Below, in pieces: positions 8,107 to 25,112 of a stretch of DNA of 35,467 nucleotides (the first letter of the stretch is position 1; every line of letters starts with the position of its first letter). Below the pieces are notes generated by a model. That model was not told the origin of the DNA. It saw only the letters and a program-made list of their open reading frames with translations, and ran no database searches. A program made the translations under genes and the position numbers. The DNA is from Mycobacterium alsense (GTDB lineage Bacteria; Actinomycetota; Actinomycetes; Mycobacteriales; Mycobacteriaceae), in assembly GCF_002086635.1 (NCBI RefSeq), contig NZ_MVHD01000053.1:1-35467 (forward strand), given 5' to 3'.

Positions 8107-11100
8107 GTCACCAGCTCCCGCAGCGCGTCGTTCCAAATCGATTGCAACGCAGCGATGTCCGCCTCCTCCAGGATGTCGGGGAGCGCCCGCCACTGGGTCG
8201 CCAGGACCTGCCGGTCGTCGGCGCCGACCACCGTGGCGAGGATGCTCAGTTCGTGGCGCACCGCCTGATCGGGCTCGGGCCACGGCGGAAGCCCGGCCAG
8301 CAGCGCGCGGTCCAGCCGAAGCCCGGCGTCCAGATCCAGGCGGCCGAGGTAGTTCAACAGCAACTGCGGTCCGGGAAAGCCGGCCAGCCGCGCCGCGGTG
8401 TCATTGCGCAGATAGCGCAGCAGGCCGTAGTCGACGCCGTCGCCGGGAATCGTTCGCCGCCCGATTTCGGCGGGGTCGTCGGAGTCCACCCGCAGCGGGT
8501 ACATCGCGCTCAGCAGGCCGACGGTGTCGGTGGTGTCCATCGGTTGGCCCTCGGCGGCTTCGACGACCGCGTCGGCCCGGCCGTGGGTCTCCAGCGCCAG
8601 CAGCGGGGGTGGCGTCGGTTGCCCGCGGCCCTGCCGCCAGCGGGTCACCGTGCGCGCCGCGGCCGCGATGAGCAGGTCGAGCATCGGCATTCCGGAGTTG
8701 AGGAGCCGGGCGGCGACATCGGCATCGGTGATCGCCGTCCGCACCACCAGATCGCGGGCCCGGTCGCGGCCGGGGTCGACCCGCCGGGCCCCCAGCTCCG
8801 GGTCGTCGCCGTCGAGCTGGGAACGCCAAAACGGCTCGGTATCAAGCGTTTCGGCGCGTTTGATCAACGCTCGCGCCCAGCGCCGACAGCCGGTGTGCTC
8901 GCGGGACGCCGCGGGCGGGTCGCCGGCGGCCAACGCGGCCAGCGCGGCGTCGAGTTCGCCGAGCACCACCCGCCAGGACGCCGGGTCCATCGCCAGCACG
9001 TGCGCGGTGAGCACCAACACGCTCTCGCCCGCCGTTGGCTCCTGGGCACGCGGGGGCCTCAGCCACACCGCCGCCAGCACGACGCCGCGTTCGGGGTCGA
9101 GGCTCTCCAACGACTTGGCGGCGTGGTCGGCGACCGCCGCCGTCAGGTCGCCCGACACCGTGGCCTCGGTCAGGAGGTCGGGCACCGGCCCGGGAACGAG
9201 GGTCATCGTGTCGCGGTCCAGGCGGGCGCGCAGCGCCTCATGGCCCTCGACGATGCCGGCCAGCGCCGCGCGCAGCCGGTCGCCGTCGATGCCGGCGGGC
9301 AGCCTGATGGCCTCGGTCTGTGCCAGCCGCCGCGGCTCGCCGTATTCGTAGAGCCAGTGTGCGTTGGGCAGCAACGGGATCGGCCCGCCGAGATCGTCGT
9401 CGTGGTGCTCGACGTGGGCCACTTCATTGTCGATGGCGGCGGCGAGTTCCCGGATGCTGGCGCACTCGAGGATGAGCCGGGCGCGCAGCGCGATGCCGCG
9501 GCGGCGCGCCGCGCGCACCACGGACAGCGCCACGATGCTGTCCAATCCCAGCTCGACGAAGTCGGCCGTCACATCGACCCGTTCGCTGTCCAGGATGTCG
9601 GAAAGCAGCTCGGCGAGCGCGGTTTCGGTGGCGGTCTCGGGTTCGGACCCCGCATCGGGGGTGGAGTCGAGCCGGGCCAGCGCGGTCTCGTCGAGCTTGC
9701 CGTTGGGCGTCAACGGGATCTCGTCCACGACGACGATGCGCTGCGGAACCATGTAGTGCGGCAGCCGCTCGCCCAGCGTCGCGCGGAGCTCGGCCGCGGC
9801 GGGCCCGGCCGCCCCGTCCGTGACCGCGGCGTAGGCGGTCAGCCGGGGTGCGCGGCTGCCCCCGCCCACCACGACGCCGGCCTTGCGCACGCCGGGATGC
9901 GACTCCAGCGCCGAGGCGATCTCGTCGGGTTCGACGCGGAAGCCGCGGATTTTGACCTGCGCGTCGGCGCGCCCCAGATAGGGCAGTGAGCCGTCCGGGT
10001 GGCGCCGCACCACGTCGCCGGTGCGGTACATCCGCTCACCGGTCGCGAAGGGGTCGGCGACGAATCGCGCCGCGGTCTCGGCGTACCGGCCGATGTAGCC
10101 GCGGGCGAGCTGGGCACCGGACAAATAGAGCTCGCCCGCCGCGCCGTGCGGCACCGGCCGCAGCGCCGAGTCCAGCACGTAGGCGCGCGTCCGCCCGGTC
10201 GGCCTGCCGATCGAGGGCTCCTCGTGCTCGGCGATGGTCTCGACGACGGCCTCGACGGTGGTCTCGGTGGGCCCGTAGCAGTTGTAGGCCGCCATTCCCG
10301 TGCGCGCGCACTCGTCTCGGATGGCCGCCCACGTCGGCGCGTTGATGGCTTCCCCGCCGAGCGCCAGCACCGCCAACGGCACCCGCTCGAACAAGCCAAA
10401 CGCCTTGAGCTGAGCGAACATCGACGGGGTGGTGTCGATCATGTCGATGCGGTGCTCGGCGATGGCGGCCACCAGCGACTCGGCGTCCCGCTGGGTGTTC
10501 TGGTCGACGACGTGCACGGCATGCCCGTCGAGCAGCGCGACCAGCGGTTGCCACGCGGCGTCGAAGGCGAACGACCACGCGTGCGCGATGCGCAGCCGGC
10601 GACCCAGCCGCTCGGTCGCGGGCCGCAGCACGGCGTCGATGTGATCGTCGGCGTATGCGCCCAGCGCGGCGTGAGTTCCGATGACGCCCTTGGGTTCTCC
10701 CGTTGTCCCGGAGGTGAACACGACGTAGGCCGCCTGCCCGGGCCCGATGTCGGCGGGCCGGAAGTCTCCCGTCCCGTCGGAGGCGCCGGCCAGCAGGTCC
10801 TCATCGACGACGATCGTCGCGCCGCTCTGGCGCAGGATGGATTCCACCCGCTCGGGCGGGGTCCCCGGTTCCAGCGGCACGCACACGGCGCCGGCCTTGA
10901 GCACCGCCAGCAGCGCGACGACGTACTGCGGGCCGCGCGCAAGCCTTATCGCTATTGGGGTTTCGGCGCCGGCGCCGCGCGCCGCCAGCGCCGCGGCCAA
11001 CCGGTTGGCGGCGGCGTCCAGTTCGCCGTAGCTCAGGGCGCCGCCGGCCCAGCTCAACGCGACGGCGTCGGGCGTCGCCCCGGCGACCTCGGCGAACCGG

Positions 11101-12520
11101 GCGTGCAGGCCCGGCGCCGGCGCGGGCGCCTCGGCGGGGTGCACGCGGACCTCCTCGTCGCCGAGCAGCACGCTGACCTCCCGCAGCGGACGGTCCCACA
11201 GCTCGAGCAGCCGCTCTGCGGCGGTCAGCACCCGGCGGCCCAACAGCGCGCCGGTCGTCGCGCCCAGCGCGCCGTCGATCACCTCCACCAGCAGCACGAG
11301 CTCGTCGTCTTCCAGGTAAGCCGCCAGCGCGACCGGGAAATGCGACACGCTCTCCAGCCCCGCGGGCCGGAACGTCGCTCCGCGGGCGGTCAATTCGCCG
11401 CCGTCGGCCAGTCCCCCGGTCGGGAAGTTCTCGTACACCAGCAGGGTGTCGAACATTTCGCCGAACCCGCCCAGCGCCCGCAGCTGGGCATGGCTCAGGT
11501 AGCTGTGTTCGCGCAGCAGCGCCGCACTGCTTTGCACGCCGAGGCATTGCGCGCCCACGAAGTCGTCGGGGTCGAGGCGCACCCGCAGCGGCACGGTGTT
11601 GATGAACAGGCCGATCATGGTTTCCACCCCGACCAGCTCGGGCGGCCGGCCCGACACGGTGACACCGAAGACCACGTCGTTGCGGTCGGTCGAGCGGGAC
11701 AGCACCAGCGCCCAGGCCATCTGCATCAGCGTGTTCACGGTGATCCCGTTGCCGCGCGCGCCGCCGGTCAGGCGTTCGGTGGTCGACCGGTCGACCCGCA
11801 ACTCGGTGCGTCGCGGCAGGGCCGCGCCGGGGGTTTGGGACGTCATCGCCGCCGACAACAGCGTCGGGCCCGACAGGCCTTCGAGATGCTCGCGCCATAC
11901 CTGTTCGCTCACGGCACGATCACGGCCCGACAGCCACCCGATGTAGTCCCGGTAGGGCCGCGGCGGCGCGGGCAGCGCCTGCGCGTCTCCGCCCGCCCCG
12001 TACAGGGCGATCATCTCGGCGGCGAACAGCGGCAGGGACCAGCCGTCGATCACGATGTGGTGCGCGGTGATCACCAAACGCCAATGGCTGTCCGGCAATT
12101 CGACGAGCAGGAAGCGGATTGCCGGGGTGCGTTCCAGGTCGAACGGGCGGCGCCGCTCCCCGGCCTGAAGGTCCTCGAGGTCCTCGGGCCGCGCGGCGAC
12201 CTGCCGCCAGGGCAGCTCGACCCGGGACGGCACGATCTGCACGGGCCGCGGGATGTCGCGGCTGACGAAGCTGGCCCGTAGGTTCGGGTGCCGCGCCAAC
12301 ATCGCTGCGGCGCAAGCCTTCAGCAGCTCGACGTCGAGCTCGCCGGTGATGTCGGCGATGATCCCGACCACGTACGGGTCGTCGACCGGGCCCTCCGTGC
12401 CCGGGGGTGCGCCGTCGGCGGCGTCCCCGGACAGCATGGTGAGCGAGTACAGCCCCTCCTGCAGGGGGCTGAGCGCCATCACATCCTCGATCCCCGGGGG
12501 CATGCGGGTGTCGGTGGCGG

Positions 12521-12524
<4 letters not shown>
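8103..12524 (-). CDS. mbtF: MbtF-type NRPS, C-A-PCP-E
   Basis: A 1473-residue NRPS (M. tuberculosis MbtF has about 1461). The condensation domain is at about 15-450, with intact HHIVIDGWS (His155/His156, Asp160). The adenylation domain is at about 470-970 (FTSGTTGEPKG, YNCYGPTETT, YRTGD, KIRGFRVEPDE); substrate-pocket residues read roughly D-A-Q-D-L-L-C-V-E starting at Asp655, close to a lysine code I remember. The PCP is at about 1000-1060 with LGLDS. The epimerisation-like domain runs from about 1080 to the end, with ETHGR, GVDYGLLRYL and LLNYLG. In that domain the HHxxxD motif reads HVLAMD (His1175-Val1176), so the catalytic second His is lost and epimerisation is doubtful; a role in chain release or lactam formation is possible. 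The start GTG at 12524 overlaps the mbtE stop (GTGA). Confidence 0.93.
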
Positions 12525-19003
<6,479 letters not shown>

Positions 19004-19011
<8 letters not shown>

Positions 19012-22000
19012 GCGAGGATTCCAACCTTTCTGATCTCTCGGGCTGTGCGTCCGTGGTTTGTCCGTCGGCATCCGGATCGGGGCGCAGGCACGCGACCAGT
19101 TCGACGCCGGTCATGCCGCCGAGCATCCGGCCGAGCGACACCGATCGGCCGATCGCGCGACGCAACCGGTCGCGAAGGTCGACCCCCAGCAAAGAGTCCA
19201 CGCCGAGGTCGACCAGCCTCTCGCTCAGATCGACCGACTCCGGAGAGTCGAAGCTCAAGGTGGCGGCGAGCGCGGCGCGCACCACCTCGTCGACCGACCC
19301 GCCGTCGACGCCCTTGTCGTCGTCGTCCGCCGACTCGGCCTCGCGTTCGGCGGCCGTCATCGCGAACGGCATTGCGGCACCCTGGCTTTCGAAAAACACC
19401 CGCAGTCGGTCGAAGTCGGCGGCCAGGATCAGCGGGTCGCCGCGGTGGCGGCTCAGGCTGGCGATGACGGCGGCGTCGGGATCCATCGCGACCAAACCGG
19501 ACCGCTCGATGCGGGCGATCTCGTCGGTGTCGGCGATCGCGGTGCCCCGCCATAGTCCCCAGCGCACCGACATGCAATCCAGCCCCTTGGCGCGCAGCTG
19601 CGCGGCGAGCACGTCGAGCATGCGGTTGGACGCGGCGTAGGCGGCATGTCCGTAGCCGCCCCATACCCCGGACACCGACGAACACACCAGGATCCGGGCA
19701 TCCGGGCGCAGCGGCCAGGCATCGGTCATCGAGACCAGCCCGGTCACCTTGGCCGAGAACACGTCTGCCAGGTCTTCGTCGGCCAGCTGGTCGTGCGGCG
19801 CGAACCTGGCCGCGCCGGCGGCGTGAATCACCAGTGACGCGCCCTCGCCCGCGTACTCGCCGGCCACCCTGGACAGCGCCTCGGCGTCGGTGATGTCGCA
19901 CGCCGGCGCGTGCACCTCCGCGCGGTATCCCTCGTTCAGGCGACCCAATTGCTCTCGATCGAGACCATTGCGGCTCAACAGGATCACGCGCCGCGCGCCC
20001 TGCTCGACGCAGTGCCGGGCGTACCGCAGGCCGATGGTCCCGTTGCCGCCGGTGATCACCACGTCGTCCAGCGACGCCGCCTCCAGGAGGCGTTCGGGCG
20101 CGGGGTCGGCGCACTCGCGCAACGCCCGGACGAACCAAGCCGCCCCGGCGCCCCCGGCGGCACCGGATTCGCTGTCGCGCAGCGCAACCTCGGTCGCGTC
20201 GCCCAGCAGCACGTCGGCGCACCGGCGGGCGCTTTCGGCATCGATCCCGCGCGCCGGCAGGTCGAGGTGCGCGAACGCGCAGTCGGGGAATTCGAAGCCG
20301 ACGCTGCGGTGCGCGGCGGCCAGCGCCGCCTGCGCCGGCGACGCGGCCGACGGCTCGGGGCCCACCCGCTCGCCGCATCGGGTGACCAGCCAGGCGCGCC
20401 GACAGCGTGGACCAATCGCCCGGCGATAATCGAGTCGCCCTGCGTCGCGGCGGAATTCGTCGACGGCATCCGGCACACCGGAGTGCCGTGGGGCCGGCGC
20501 CACCACCACCGCGACCTCCGCCTCGTCGGTGCTGGTGACCTTGCAACCGCGATGCGCCGCGACGGCGTCGGTCAAGTGGCGCGCCAGCGGATCGTCCGGA
20601 TCCGCCGCCACGATCGCGACACCACGCGGTGGCTGGTCGGGCTCGGCGCGTTGGATCTGCGGGTGGGGCTCCCATTCCTCGAAGAAGACCCCCACGACGG
20701 AGCCGGGCACGGGCGGCAACGGCTCCGGCGTGGCCCATAGGTGTACCTCGCGCATGGGTGCCGTGGGAAACGCCCGCAGCGGCCGCTGGTCGTCGGCGCC
20801 CACCAGGTCGGCCCACCGGTAGCCGGGGTTGGCCAGCGCGGCGGTGACGATGTTGGCGGAGAGTTGGTCGACGACGGGCTCGTCACGGCGACCGGAACCC
20901 ACCATCACCGCGTCCTCGGCCAGCTCGTCGAGCGCGTAGAGCAGCGAAGGGTGGGCGGACATTTCGACGAACGTGCCGGCACCACGTTGCAGCGCCGTCT
21001 GTGCCGCCTCGTCGAAGCGGACCCTGTTGCGCAGGTTTTGGTACCAGTAGTCGGTGAAATCGGTGCCTGCGCCGACCACGCCGCCGCGCGCCGAGCTGAC
21101 GAACTCGACCGGGGCGTCGCGAAACGCCGACGCGGGCAGCAGGTCGCCCAGCGTGCCGCGCAACGACTCCAACTTGCTGGTGTGGCCCGGGTATTCGACG
21201 TCCAGCTCGCGGGCGAAGATGCTGTCCTGTTCGGCCAGCCGGACGATGCCGGCCACGGCGTCACGGTCTCCGGACACCACGCTCGACGACGGAGAGTTGA
21301 CCACCGACACCTCGAGCCAGCCCGGCGTTTCGGCGATCAACCGCTCGGCGTCCCTGACGCCCACGCCGAGAACCGCCATGCCGTACCGGCCCGGCAGCCG
21401 GTCGACGACGGCGGCGCGGGCGGCCACGACGGCGACTGCGTCCGGCAGCGCCGCCGCGCCGGCCACGTAGGCGGCCGCGACCTCTCCCAGGCTGTGCCCC
21501 AAGGTGATATCCGGGAGCACGCCGCAGGACCGCCACAGCTGCGCCAGGCTCGCGGCGTGCGTGAATTGCGCGCCCTGGATGTCTATCTGCGACCATTCCC
21601 GGGCCTTGTCGGCCAACAGGTACGTCAATGGCGATGGAAAGCCCGCCGCGACGAACGTCTCGGCGCATCGGTCGGCCTCCGTCCGATATGCCGGCAGCCG
21701 CCAATATGCTTCCGCGCCCATACCGGGCCACTGATTGCCCTGCCCCGGAAACACGAAAGCGGTTCGCGCGCCGGGGTTTCCCGAGGACCTCGTCACCAGC
21801 GGGTGGTGTTCGCCGGCGGCCAGCGCGCGCAACCCCGCCTCCAGTTCACCGCGATTCCGTGCCCGGACCACCGCGCGGTGACGGCGGACCCGCCGCGTGC
21901 GCACCAGGGTGGCGCCCACCGGCGCGGTCGGGTCTTCGGGCTCCTCGAGGCGCTCCAGGTAGTCGAGGACGGCGGCCGCGTCCCGGCGGACGAGGTCCCT

Positions 22001-22057
22001 GTCGTGCGCGCTGAGCAGCACCGGCACGCGGTCATCGGGCAGTCGACGGTCCGACAT
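19004..22057 (-). CDS. mbtD: MbtD, polyketide synthase AT-KR-ACP
   Basis: A 1017-residue type I PKS (M. tuberculosis MbtD has about 1004). The acyltransferase is at ~95-400: FVFPGQGNQW, then the active site GHSLG with Ser189. A linker region follows, then a ketoreductase at ~665-880 with Rossmann motif VVITGGNGTIG and catalytic CSSVSG...YAASN. The ACP is at about 920-990 with LGVDSLLG. There is no ketosynthase; MbtC supplies it in trans. The pair would extend the peptide with one ketide unit and reduce it to a beta-hydroxy acyl group, the hydroxybutyrate-type linker of mycobactins. The ATG at 22057 overlaps the mbtC stop by one base (TGATG) and its own stop overlaps the mbtE start, so it sits in a coupled chain. 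Confidence 0.94.
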
Positions 22058-23379
22058 CACGCGGCCTCCGTCACCGAAACGATCACGTGGGCGTTGGTGC
22101 CGCTCATCCCGAACGCGGAAACGGCGCCGACGCGCTGCCCGTCCACGGCCGGCCACGGGGTCAACTCCTGCGCCAGCCGCAAACCCTGGCTGTCCCAGTC
22201 GATTTCCCGGCTGGCCTCGGTGGCGTGCAGTGTGGGCGGGACGGCGCCGTGCTCGGCGGACAGCAGCACCTTGGCCAGCCCGAGCCCACCGGCGGCCGAC
22301 TGCGCATGGCCGAAGTTGGACTTCACCGAGCCCAGCAGCGCCCCCTGACCGGGTTCCGTGGCGCCGTACGTTTCGGCCAGCGACCGCAATTCGGTGCGAT
22401 CCCCGATCGTCGTGGCCGTGCCGTGCCCCTCGATCATTCCGACCTGTTCGGGCCGGAGCCCGGCCTGACTCAGGGCGCGGCGGAACAGCCGGCTCTGCGC
22501 CGCGCCGCATGGCGCGGTGAGGCCCGCGCTCCGCCCGTCCTGGTTGAGGGTGCTGGCGCGGACTTCGCCGAGAATCCGTCGACCGTTGCGCAGCGCGGCC
22601 GACTTTCGCTGCAGCACGAACATCGCGGCGCCCTCGGCCCAGGTCGTCCCGCTGGCCTGCGCGCTGTACGGACGGCACCGGCCGTCGTCGGAAAGGGCAT
22701 GCTGCTTGGAGAACTCGACGAAGAATCCGGGAGAGCCCATCACGCAGACCCCGCCGGCCAGCGCCATGTCGCAGTCGCCGGCCCGGATCGATTGCACCGC
22801 CAGGTGAAATGCCACCAGCGCGGCCGAGCAGGAGGAGTCGACGGTGATGGCCGGGCCGGCCAGCCCGAGGGTGTAGGCGATCCGGCCGGAGATGACGCTT
22901 TGGGCGGTCCCGCTCATCAAGTGGCCGCTATGGCGGGAAAACTGGGTCATGTCCGGGCCGTATCCGGTGTCGTAAGCGCCGACGTAGCAGCCCACGTCGT
23001 GGCCGGCCAGGTCGTCGGGATTGATGCCGCTGCCTTCCAGTGCGTGCCACGAAACCCGCAGGGCGACGCGTTGTTGCGGGTCCATGGCAATCGCCTCGCG
23101 CGTCGAGATGCCGAAGAAGGCCGGGTCGAATGTCGTCGCGCCGGCCAGGAATCCGCCGCGGTCGGGGATCCGCTTGAAGCCGTCACGGCAAGACCCGGTG
23201 AACAGCTCGCGAATCGGCCACCCCCGGTCGGTGGGAAACGGGCTGAACCCCTCCCGCCGCCGCGACAACATCTCCCAATAGCCCTCGGCGCTGTCGACAC
23301 CTCCGGGCGCCTCGATCGCCATGCCCACGACGACCACAGGATCGCGATCCAAGGCGGGATCGGGCGGGCGATCAGACAT
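22057..23379 (-). CDS. mbtC: MbtC, stand-alone ketosynthase
   Basis: A 440-residue beta-ketoacyl synthase (M. tuberculosis MbtC 444). Signature elements: the active-site Cys184 in VDSSCSAAL, His in EGHGTAT at about 319, and His in SNFGHAQSAAG at about 358. It opens with PVVVVGMAIEAPGGVDS, typical of modular PKS ketosynthases. It pairs with the AT-KR-ACP protein MbtD for the single ketide extension in mycobactin-type assembly. The start ATG at 23379 directly precedes the conserved N-terminus. Unlike the junctions downstream, its upstream neighbour is 441 nt away, so mbtC probably begins the transcript of the core operon; an inverted repeat lies 45-63 nt upstream of its start. Confidence 0.95.
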   Translation of the reverse strand: MSDRPPDPALDRDPVVVVGMAIEAPGGVDSAEGYWEMLSRRREGFSPFPTDRGWPIRELFTGSCRDGFKRIPDRGGFLAGATTFDPAFFGISTREAIAMDPQQRVALRVSWHALEGSGINPDDLAGHDVGCYVGAYDTGYGPDMTQFSRHSGHLMSGTAQSVISGRIAYTLGLAGPAITVDSSCSAALVAFHLAVQSIRAGDCDMALAGGVCVMGSPGFFVEFSKQHALSDDGRCRPYSAQASGTTWAEGAAMFVLQRKSAALRNGRRILGEVRASTLNQDGRSAGLTAPCGAAQSRLFRRALSQAGLRPEQVGMIEGHGTATTIGDRTELRSLAETYGATEPGQGALLGSVKSNFGHAQSAAGGLGLAKVLLSAEHGAVPPTLHATEASREIDWDSQGLRLAQELTPWPAVDGQRVGAVSAFGMSGTNAHVIVSVTEAA

Positions 23380-23820
23380 CGGCAGTGACTCGACTGGCGA
23401 CTGCCGCCCCCCGACTCATACATCGGCACAAAATGTGTGCCGTCACAACGCACCGCGTCATCAAAATGACTCCTCCGAGAAGCCCCCGAAGCTCCACCCA
23501 CCAAAGGTTCGGAGGTGCTGTTGGTTTTTCGGCTAACCGGCGCGATGGCTTTGCACGCCGGCGACTTCACGCGCCGAGCGGAACGACCTCGGGGGTCGCC
23601 CTTCTGCGCGCTCACATCGGTCTACCCGCACCGGTTGGGGACAAACCCCGTCACCGACGAATTCTCAGGTTTACCGCGGCCATGGCCGTCGTCGCGATCG
23701 ATGCGTTAAGCCCTTCTCCCGAAGCGTGTTTGGTGTCACGTCGGGGCTGAGTCTGCGCGTCTCCCGCTGTGCCCCCAGGCCAATTTACGTCGGCGTCAAA
23801 ACAGCGTGAGCGGGCGAATA
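23380..23820. other. 441-nt non-coding gap between the thioesterase gene and mbtC
   Basis: No convincing gene on either strand: the open frames here lack family features. The stretch is less GC-biased than its neighbours (for example 23395-23480). It probably holds the mbtC promoter and leader. A GGCTAACC at 23531-23538 resembles half of an IdeR box, but the other half does not fit; I see no full IdeR operator. The inverted repeat at 23424-23442 is annotated separately. Confidence 0.6.
23424..23442. promoter_or_regulatory. Inverted repeat upstream of mbtC, candidate operator
   Basis: Perfect 7-bp arms CGGCACA and TGTGCCG with a 5-nt AT-rich spacer (AAATG). It lies 45-63 nt upstream of the mbtC start, where a promoter would be expected, and looks like a homodimeric repressor site. 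It does not match the IdeR consensus. The binding protein is unknown. Confidence 0.4.
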
Positions 23821-24585
23821 TCAGACTTCGGTGATGACCCGGTTACCCACGGTGTTGATGTGGTTGTCGAGGTAGAAGTGACCGCCGTCGAGGAACGACA
23901 ACGCGAACGTCCCGTTGGTGTGCTTGGCCCAGCGGCGCAACGATCCGGCGTCGACGCGGCGATCGTGCCGGCCGCCGACGGCGTGGATATCGGCACGGAT
24001 ACGGACGCCGTCGCTGCAGTCGTAGCGGTTGAGCGCCTCGTAATCGCAACGCGCCGCGTTGACCAGCAGCTCGGCGAACTCCTCGTCGGCCAGCAACCGG
24101 GAGTCGGTCCCGCCCAGGTCGGCGAGGTCCGCGAGCAGTTCCTCGTCGTCGGTCGGCAGATCGGCCAGGCTGGCGACGCTGGAGGGCACCGGCCCGGCCG
24201 AAACCCACAGCTTTCGCACAGCGATCCCCCGCTGCTCGGCGATCCGGGCGAATTCGAAAGCGACGACCGCGCCCATGCTGTGCCCGAACAGCCGAAGCGG
24301 CGCCGCCTTGCGCCATGGCCCCGCCTCGAACAGGCCGAAGGCCAGGTCATGCACGGTTTGCGGCGCGGGATCGTTGAGCCGCTCGGCCCGCTGGGGGTAC
24401 TGCACCACGAAGGTGTCCCCGCCGGCGGCGAGTTTTTCTGCCAACTTCCGATAGCTCGTGGCGGCCGCGCCGGCGTGGGGGAACACCACGATCCCGCCCC
24501 GGTACGGCTCCCCACTGGGTCCCGGCAGGCGTTTGATCCAGGGGGCGAACGTCGTTGGCACATGAGCCCTTTCATCGCTGGTCAT
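23821..24585 (-). CDS. Type II thioesterase of the mbt-like cluster
   Basis: A 254-residue alpha/beta thioesterase of the kind associated with NRPS/PKS clusters. The N-terminal GGIVVFPHAGAAATSYRKLA, the nucleophile motif FGHSMGAVVAFE (Ser103), a candidate acid in HAVGGRHD (Asp208) and His236 in LDGGHFYLD complete the triad. Type II thioesterases clear misprimed or stalled acyl groups from carrier proteins. It occupies the place next to mbtC where mbtB is found in M. tuberculosis. A free-standing thioesterase in mbt clusters of other mycobacteria has been called MbtT; I believe this is its counterpart but cannot confirm it. The start at 24585 has an excellent AGGAGG site 9 nt upstream. The 441-nt gap to mbtC suggests its own promoter or a long leader. 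Confidence 0.9.
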   Translation of the reverse strand: MTSDERAHVPTTFAPWIKRLPGPSGEPYRGGIVVFPHAGAAATSYRKLAEKLAAGGDTFVVQYPQRAERLNDPAPQTVHDLAFGLFEAGPWRKAAPLRLFGHSMGAVVAFEFARIAEQRGIAVRKLWVSAGPVPSSVASLADLPTDDEELLADLADLGGTDSRLLADEEFAELLVNAARCDYEALNRYDCSDGVRIRADIHAVGGRHDRRVDAGSLRRWAKHTNGTFALSFLDGGHFYLDNHINTVGNRVITEV

Positions 24586-25112
24586 CTGGCCCGCCCTCCT
24601 TATGGACGTTCGGTTGCACGCTTGCTGTGGTCCTTGCTTGGCCGCTGTCGAATCGACCCGCTTGATCGGGTTGCTGCGGCCGGTCGCGAAAGTCGCGCGT
24701 AGCGGCGCCGGGGTCGCGCCCTAACATGATCCCAGGCTACACCTGGCCGGCCGGGTGACCGCGCCCGAAAGTCCCCGAAAGTCGTTGTCATCGCTGGCGT
24801 TTCGACCGGCGCGTCCCATCGAGGGCTTGTCCTTTTCACAAGCCGCGTTTGACCGGGGGACCGGGCCCTTAGGCGCAGACGATCGCCGGACGACCGGTGC
24901 CGGGGTCAGCCACATGGTTGCCTAAATACCCGCGTGGTCGACCGTTAATCCGTCGGACCTCGTGAATCCCGACACATCCGTACACTTGGCACAAAGGGGT
25001 TGAAGGGGCCTCGAACGCGCGTCGAACCCCTGATGGGGCCCCGGACCGCGGTAACCAAACGGCGGCGAGAATCGGCGCCCGGCACTCCACCGCAACGATC
25101 GGGGGCTGACCA
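24586..25112. other. 527-nt divergent intergenic region
   Basis: Lies between the minus-strand thioesterase and the plus-strand acyltransferase-P450 pair, so it must hold promoters for both directions. I see no gene, no remnant of mbtA or mbtB, and no convincing IdeR box. Small features include a GGTCGACC palindrome near 24936 and an AT-richer stretch around 24915-24950. Nothing further is supported. Confidence 0.55.

Noticed and set aside
9999..12281. 760-codon plus-strand frame opposite mbtF, and the similar 980-codon frame at 15397-18339 opposite mbtE
   Set aside because: Both are antisense shadows of NRPS genes; translations are rich in Arg, Gln, Gly and His with no recognisable domain or plausible ribosome binding site.
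23525..23540. IdeR-box candidate containing GGCTAACC upstream of mbtC
   Set aside because: Only one half fits the IdeR consensus; the other half (TTTTTC) does not, so I do not call it an operator.
23385..23750. 121-codon plus-strand frame in the thioesterase-mbtC gap
   Set aside because: No ribosome binding site, no family features, and composition unlike its coding neighbours.
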